Source: a virus
Length of the DNA: 22,472 bases
Reading direction: 5' to 3' (one strand)
IMG/VR virus record: IMGVR_UViG_3300034111_000621
Span: 1-22,472 of that record
The position numbers and the translations under genes are program-made. Below, piece after piece: positions 19,593 to 22,472 of the stretch; positions within the stretch are counted from its first letter, which is position 1; each line of letters starts with the position of its first letter. The notes under the pieces were generated by a model. It was not told where the DNA came from and searched no databases. It was given only the letters and a program-made list of their open reading frames with translations.

Positions 19593-20648
19593 CTATCTAA
19601 TTTTACCATTGATAATTCTTAAATTTGTTACTTCAAAATTTCCTTCTTCATCCACAACTCTAACGTGGGCAAATCCGTGAGTATATTTATTGATTGGTGC
19701 ATAGTCAGGGTGCAATTCACTCAAACAAGCAACACTCCAACAAGTAACAACTTTTCCGTTAATATTAGGCTCTGTGTGTTCACTTGATTGGTGATGATGG
19801 CCACAAATAGCATTGTCTTTGGCTTTTAGATACAACCCTCTTGCAATGTTTACTGGCGACATTATCGAAGTGCCTAATTCGTGGCCGTGCAATGCAGTCA
19901 ACTTGCCTATGTGAACTATCTGCTTATCGGGTATCATTGTTATATCGTGGTCTGCTAACTTCAATATACTCTCCAAATTAAACTCACTCAATCCTAATAA
20001 GTCTGGTGCTTTTTCAATCAAATAATGTTCCCATCTCACATCGTGGTTTCCTAACTTATAAAATATTTTTGCAAGTGGAAATATTTTTCTGAGGATGCTT
20101 AAAAAATCTCTTGTAGTTTTTATTTCATTGCCTAAATCTCGTTTGCGTGGATCTTTCTGAAATCTTGAAATTGCATAAAAATCAATCAAATCTCCATTTA
20201 TAAAAATAGTATTTACTTTTTTTTCAAAGCCATACTTCAAAGCAATATTAAGGGCAGTTAATGAATGATATGGTAAATGAATATCATTAATAAATAAGAT
20301 GTCATTGCACTCTTTTGGTAGTTTGTATGCTTCGTAGTGTGTTTCTAATGAATTGGGGAGGTTGTAAGTATTTCTTTGCTTACCTGTAACATTTTCAGCT
20401 AACGATAAAAACTCATTTTGATTGTCAAATTCTTTTTTAATTTCCTTTACAAAACTCTCAACTTGTTTTTTTGAGTTGTTTGGCTTTTCCGAACTACTTT
20501 GATTGCAGTATCTTTTTGCAGCACATCTAATCTGATTGTATTCATCCCTATTGGATGTCCAATACACTCCTAACTCATTAGCTACTTGTCCCGGTGATAG
20601 ATTCGGTTTTTTTGCTAATACACCTAAAATTTGTTCTTTGAATTTCAT
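19593..20648 (-). CDS. Metallophosphoesterase with N-terminal HTH-like region
   Basis: 351 residues. Residues 1-50 hold a helix-turn-helix-like stretch (NLSPGQVANELGV). The calcineurin-like catalytic domain has D122-x-H124 (FINDIHLPYH), GD at 152-153 (INGDLID), GNHD 200-203 (KLGNHDVRWE), H254/H256 (LHGHELG) and GHHH 283-286 (ICGHHHQSSEH). All metal ligands seem present. Such enzymes hydrolyse phosphoesters, e.g. nucleotides or DNA ends; the substrate is unknown here. It overlaps the holin candidate by 4 nt (ATGA). Its position in a lysis cluster is common in Bacteroidota phages but unexplained. Confidence 0.85.
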   Translation of the reverse strand: MKFKEQILGVLAKKPNLSPGQVANELGVYWTSNRDEYNQIRCAAKRYCNQSSSEKPNNSKKQVESFVKEIKKEFDNQNEFLSLAENVTGKQRNTYNLPNSLETHYEAYKLPKECNDILFINDIHLPYHSLTALNIALKYGFEKKVNTIFINGDLIDFYAISRFQKDPRKRDLGNEIKTTRDFLSILRKIFPLAKIFYKLGNHDVRWEHYLIEKAPDLLGLSEFNLESILKLADHDITMIPDKQIVHIGKLTALHGHELGTSIMSPVNIARGLYLKAKDNAICGHHHQSSEHTEPNINGKVVTCWSVACLSELHPDYAPINKYTHGFAHVRVVDEEGNFEVTNLRIINGKIR

Positions 20649-20929
20649 AAGTTTTCATTTGGTGGATTGTCTTGTTTTTTGTTTTTTTCTGATTGAAGTA
20701 AATTAAATCCTGCCGCAATAAAAAGAGGCGAAATAAATAAAATAAAATCCGTAATAGTTGCCTTGAGAACCACCAAAATAAAGAAAGTCCAATACATAGC
20801 AAGAATGGAGGTAACGAATAAACTACGCTCAATTTTTTTGCTACTAAGGAAACTTTTTTCACTGCTAAAAGTTCTGTAAAAATCTCTTAAAGTATTTAGG
20901 CTTATATTTTTTATGAATGTTCGCCACAT
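20645..20929 (-). CDS. Two-TM membrane protein, holin candidate
   Basis: 94 residues. After a basic N-terminus (MWRTFIKNISLNTLRDFYRTFSS), two hydrophobic segments follow, VTSILAMYWTFFILVVLKA (about 39-57) and TDFILFISPLFIAAGFNLL (about 60-78), then a charged tail. The size, two TM helices and position next to the endolysin gene (the start overlaps its stop by 1 nt) fit a class II-like holin, which makes the inner membrane permeable for lysis. Holins have no sequence motif, so this is inferred. It overlaps the phosphoesterase by 4 nt. Confidence 0.6.
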   Translation of the reverse strand: MWRTFIKNISLNTLRDFYRTFSSEKSFLSSKKIERSLFVTSILAMYWTFFILVVLKATITDFILFISPLFIAAGFNLLQSEKNKKQDNPPNENL

Positions 20930-21411
20930 TATGCAGGAAATTTAGACATTTCAAAGTGCATTCCATCGCAACGACCAAAATCATATCCAGCAATCAATCC
21001 ACTATCCCTTGCAGTTTGCTGAAATAACTCGCTAAATGGTTTCAATCCTCTATGTATAGCTTGTGTTCTTGTTAATCCTAATGGGTTTTGTGTAGGGTTT
21101 AAATCAACCGCTATTCCCCAAGTGTGCATTGAAATATCTTTTTTGCTACCTCTAATTAATCGAGGCATAAAACATTCATCATTTGAATTTATTTCTTTGT
21201 GCAATCCTTTACGAATTAACTCATTTAAAAACTTTTCATAAGTTGGTTGAAAATCTCTATTTATGTAAATTGATTTTCCCAAACTTGGTATTAACTCTCT
21301 TATTTGTAAAGGATAATTCCAAATAGTCATAAATGCCTTTTCAAATTTTCCTCTTTCATCTGCTGAGGCTAAAGGGTTTCCGTAACGTGCGATTAATTGG
21401 GATTGTTTCAT
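20929..21411 (-). CDS. Peptidase M15-type endolysin (L-Ala-D-Glu or D-Ala-D-Ala peptidase)
   Basis: 160 residues. M15 metallopeptidase zinc ligands are in SMHTWGIAVDLN (H96, D103) and DGMHFE (H152), matching SxHxxGxAxD ... H of the VanY/L-alanyl-D-glutamate peptidase group. It cuts the peptidoglycan stem peptide, as do T5-type phage endolysins. There is no signal peptide, so it needs a holin. It overlaps the upstream gene by 4 nt and is followed at once by a two-TM protein. The final FEMSKFPA is close to the usual end of the catalytic domain, so there is no separate binding domain. Confidence 0.85.
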   Translation of the reverse strand: MKQSQLIARYGNPLASADERGKFEKAFMTIWNYPLQIRELIPSLGKSIYINRDFQPTYEKFLNELIRKGLHKEINSNDECFMPRLIRGSKKDISMHTWGIAVDLNPTQNPLGLTRTQAIHRGLKPFSELFQQTARDSGLIAGYDFGRCDGMHFEMSKFPA

Positions 21412-21638
21412 AAATTAGTTTTAGCGTTCATTTGTTTTGCCTCCTCCTCCAACATCCTCAAATTGGCTTCACTCTCAGATAATACTTCAAATAATTCATC
21501 GTATGAAATATTTTTTGTAACTCCATTTAATATTAGCTTTGCCTCCCTCTTTTCGGGATAGTTGGCAATTACTCTATAAGTTCCGTTTTTGTAGATTGCC
21601 TGTGGCCCTTGTGTGTAGTTTCTTGGTTCAATTTTCAT
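21408..21638 (-). CDS. Small hypothetical protein upstream of the endolysin
   Basis: 76 residues, ATG start behind AATTAACAAAACAACT. The first half is beta-rich (GPQAIYKNGTYRVIANYPEKREAKLILNGVTKNISYDEL), and the C-terminus is a coiled helix (EANLRMLEEEAKQMNA). It overlaps the genes on both sides by 4 nt, so it is made together with the endolysin. It could be an endolysin inhibitor or a virion part; nothing in the sequence decides. Family not recognised. Confidence 0.6.
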   Translation of the reverse strand: MKIEPRNYTQGPQAIYKNGTYRVIANYPEKREAKLILNGVTKNISYDELFEVLSESEANLRMLEEEAKQMNAKTNL

Positions 21639-22000
21639 AGTTGTTTTGTTAATTGTTTTATTGTTAATTTCATTTCTTCATGTTCGTCTTGAATTTTTTC
21701 AAAGTGTTGCATAATCGGCTCCATCCTTTTGATAGCATTTTTCGTGTCGCTAATAAACCCGGCATCATTGTGTAATTTTTGTGTTACCACCGCTTTAAAC
21801 TCTGCAAAATCTTTGATTAGTTGGTCAATCTTATAAGTGTTGAATGCTTCCAACTCCTTAACTTTATCGTGAATTATTAATCCATTTTGTTCAAGTTTTT
21901 CAACTCTTCTAATTATGATGTCGTAAATAATTTTTACTAAGCCAAAAGTAATGCCTAAAATCAAGGCAACAATACCAAATGCTATTGAGGATGTAATCAT
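21635..22000 (-). CDS. Membrane-anchored coiled-coil protein
   Basis: 121 residues. An N-terminal TM helix (SSIAFGIVALILGITFGLVKIIYDII, about 3-28) is followed by a long coiled coil (VEKLEQNGLIIHDKVKELEAF to DEHEEMKLTIKQLTKQL). A TM anchor with a soluble coiled coil in a phage lysis cluster could be a spanin-like inner membrane protein, a holin partner or antiholin, or an accessory lysis protein. No cysteine or lipobox is present. It overlaps the upstream gene by 4 nt and the downstream one by 4 nt. The role is inferred loosely. Confidence 0.6.
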   Translation of the reverse strand: MITSSIAFGIVALILGITFGLVKIIYDIIIRRVEKLEQNGLIIHDKVKELEAFNTYKIDQLIKDFAEFKAVVTQKLHNDAGFISDTKNAIKRMEPIMQHFEKIQDEHEEMKLTIKQLTKQL

Positions 22001-22386
22001 AATCTAAGAGTAAAAATGTATTTAAAATATAACTCAAATGTAGCCCCAAATAAGGCTCTTAATAATATAAGATGTACGATTGCCTCCCTAAGACTAAAAT
22101 CTTGCAAGGAAACAAAAAATAATGCTAAAAAAATAGTGTTTAAAAATATGAATTGACATAAGTGCCATCCATCGGTGAGAAAAACAAACAATGTTGAACT
22201 GAATGGATAATCTTCTCCAAGTTCAGGCTTTCCATCTCGCCATTTGTTTTGCCAACTATATTCTGAGTTCCAAAATCTATGATTTAACTTAGAAAATATA
22301 CTCTCATAAAAATGAAAGTTTAATTTGTCCATCGCTGCTTTGGCAATCGCTGAAACTATTATAAGTATGTAGATGTGGCTAATCAT
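21997..22386 (-). CDS. Multi-TM membrane protein of unknown function
   Basis: 129 residues, ATG start overlapping the upstream stop (ATGATTAG). Three hydrophobic regions are seen: MISHIYILIIVSAIAKAAM (1-19), WHLCQFIFLNTIFLALFFVSL (about 73-93), and IVHLILLRALFGATFELYF (about 102-121). Between the first and second is FWNSEYSWQNKWRDGKPELGEDYPFSSTLFVFLTDGWH, with a K-W-x-x-G pattern that looks conserved in flavobacterial phages as far as I can recall. No function is known. The position at the start of the lysis cluster gives a weak link to lysis or superinfection exclusion. Confidence 0.65.
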   Translation of the reverse strand: MISHIYILIIVSAIAKAAMDKLNFHFYESIFSKLNHRFWNSEYSWQNKWRDGKPELGEDYPFSSTLFVFLTDGWHLCQFIFLNTIFLALFFVSLQDFSLREAIVHLILLRALFGATFELYFKYIFTLRL

Positions 22387-22472
22387 TGATTATAGCGTAT
22401 AATACCATTGCAAACAAATGTAGCACTAATGCAAATGCTATTAGTAAAGCTGTAATTCCAAAGGCATCCTTA
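22379..22472 (-). CDS. C-terminal end of a membrane protein (cut by right edge)
   Basis: An open frame from the right edge to a TAG at 22379 ends with about 30 residues, ITALLIAFALVLHLFAMVLY and a short polar end. This is one TM helix. The stop overlaps the next ATG by 8 nt, the same tight coupling as in the rest of the cluster, which supports a real gene. The start lies outside the window. Confidence 0.5.
   Translation of the reverse strand, partial: KDAFGITALLIAFALVLHLFAMVLYAIIND

Noticed and set aside
20578-20862. Minus-strand 94-codon frame overlapping holin candidate and phosphoesterase
   Set aside because: It overlaps two well-supported frames that are coupled by ATGA, and reads like a shadow frame.
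1-22472. tRNA genes, CRISPR arrays, insertion sequences, integrase
   Set aside because: I looked for cloverleaf ends, regularly spaced repeats, transposase motifs and tyrosine/serine recombinase motifs and saw none.

Overview
This window looks like part of the genome of a tailed bacteriophage (or prophage) of a Bacteroidota host, probably a flavobacterium-like one. The DNA is AT-rich and every convincing gene lies on the minus strand, tightly packed with 1-13 nt overlaps. Start codons are preceded by A-rich leaders (e.g. AACAACTATG) rather than Shine-Dalgarno sequences. Candidate promoters fit the Bacteroidota pattern TTG/TTTG - N16-20 - TAnnTTTG. No integrase, tRNA, CRISPR array or IS element is visible.

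Layout in the direction of transcription (right to left). (1) 22472-18627: lysis/accessory cluster with small membrane proteins, an M15 peptidase endolysin, a two-TM holin candidate, an HTH-metallophosphoesterase, and a lipoprotein with a C-terminal TM segment that looks like a unimolecular spanin; it ends at a terminator. (2) 18543-18470: a promoter between two terminators, possibly a small RNA gene. (3) 18367-12802: early genes: small proteins, a PAPS-reductase-like PP-loop enzyme, an XRE-type HTH, a DnaA-domain-IV-like protein, NinG, a DUF3127/SSB-like protein, an ERF annealing protein, Gp157, and a NinB-like protein. (4) 12787-10296: a SNF2/DEAD-type helicase and a DNA methyltransferase behind a highly structured leader. 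(5) 10267-7218: the replication operon with a second structured leader, two small proteins, a replisome-organizer-like protein whose gene carries iterons, and a primase-helicase. (6) 7123-4932: two small genes, then small and large terminase. (7) 4921-1: an unknown gene, a glycosyltransferase, a methyltransferase, small proteins, a tail-assembly-chaperone-like gene, and the start of the tape measure gene, which runs off the left edge. Portal and capsid genes are not in the window, so head genes are not in their usual place between terminase and tail.

The most unusual signals are non-coding. The 12686-12769 leader holds two long stems that interlock in A-B-A'-B' order, one of 18 bp with four G.U wobbles that pair only in the minus-strand RNA. 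The 10136-10229 leader has three hairpins, two of which have perfectly complementary 6-nt loops (a kissing-loop candidate) and one a GNRA tetraloop. An 82-bp element at 17872-17953 folds into a 15-bp wobble-containing stem and could be a structured RNA or an attC-like site. The replication gene at 9056-9703 contains five 11-bp iterons next to four AT-rich 9-mers, a candidate replication origin. Several promoters share a TATACAAAT-NN-ATTAAT box.

All functional names come from motifs read by eye; no database search was run.
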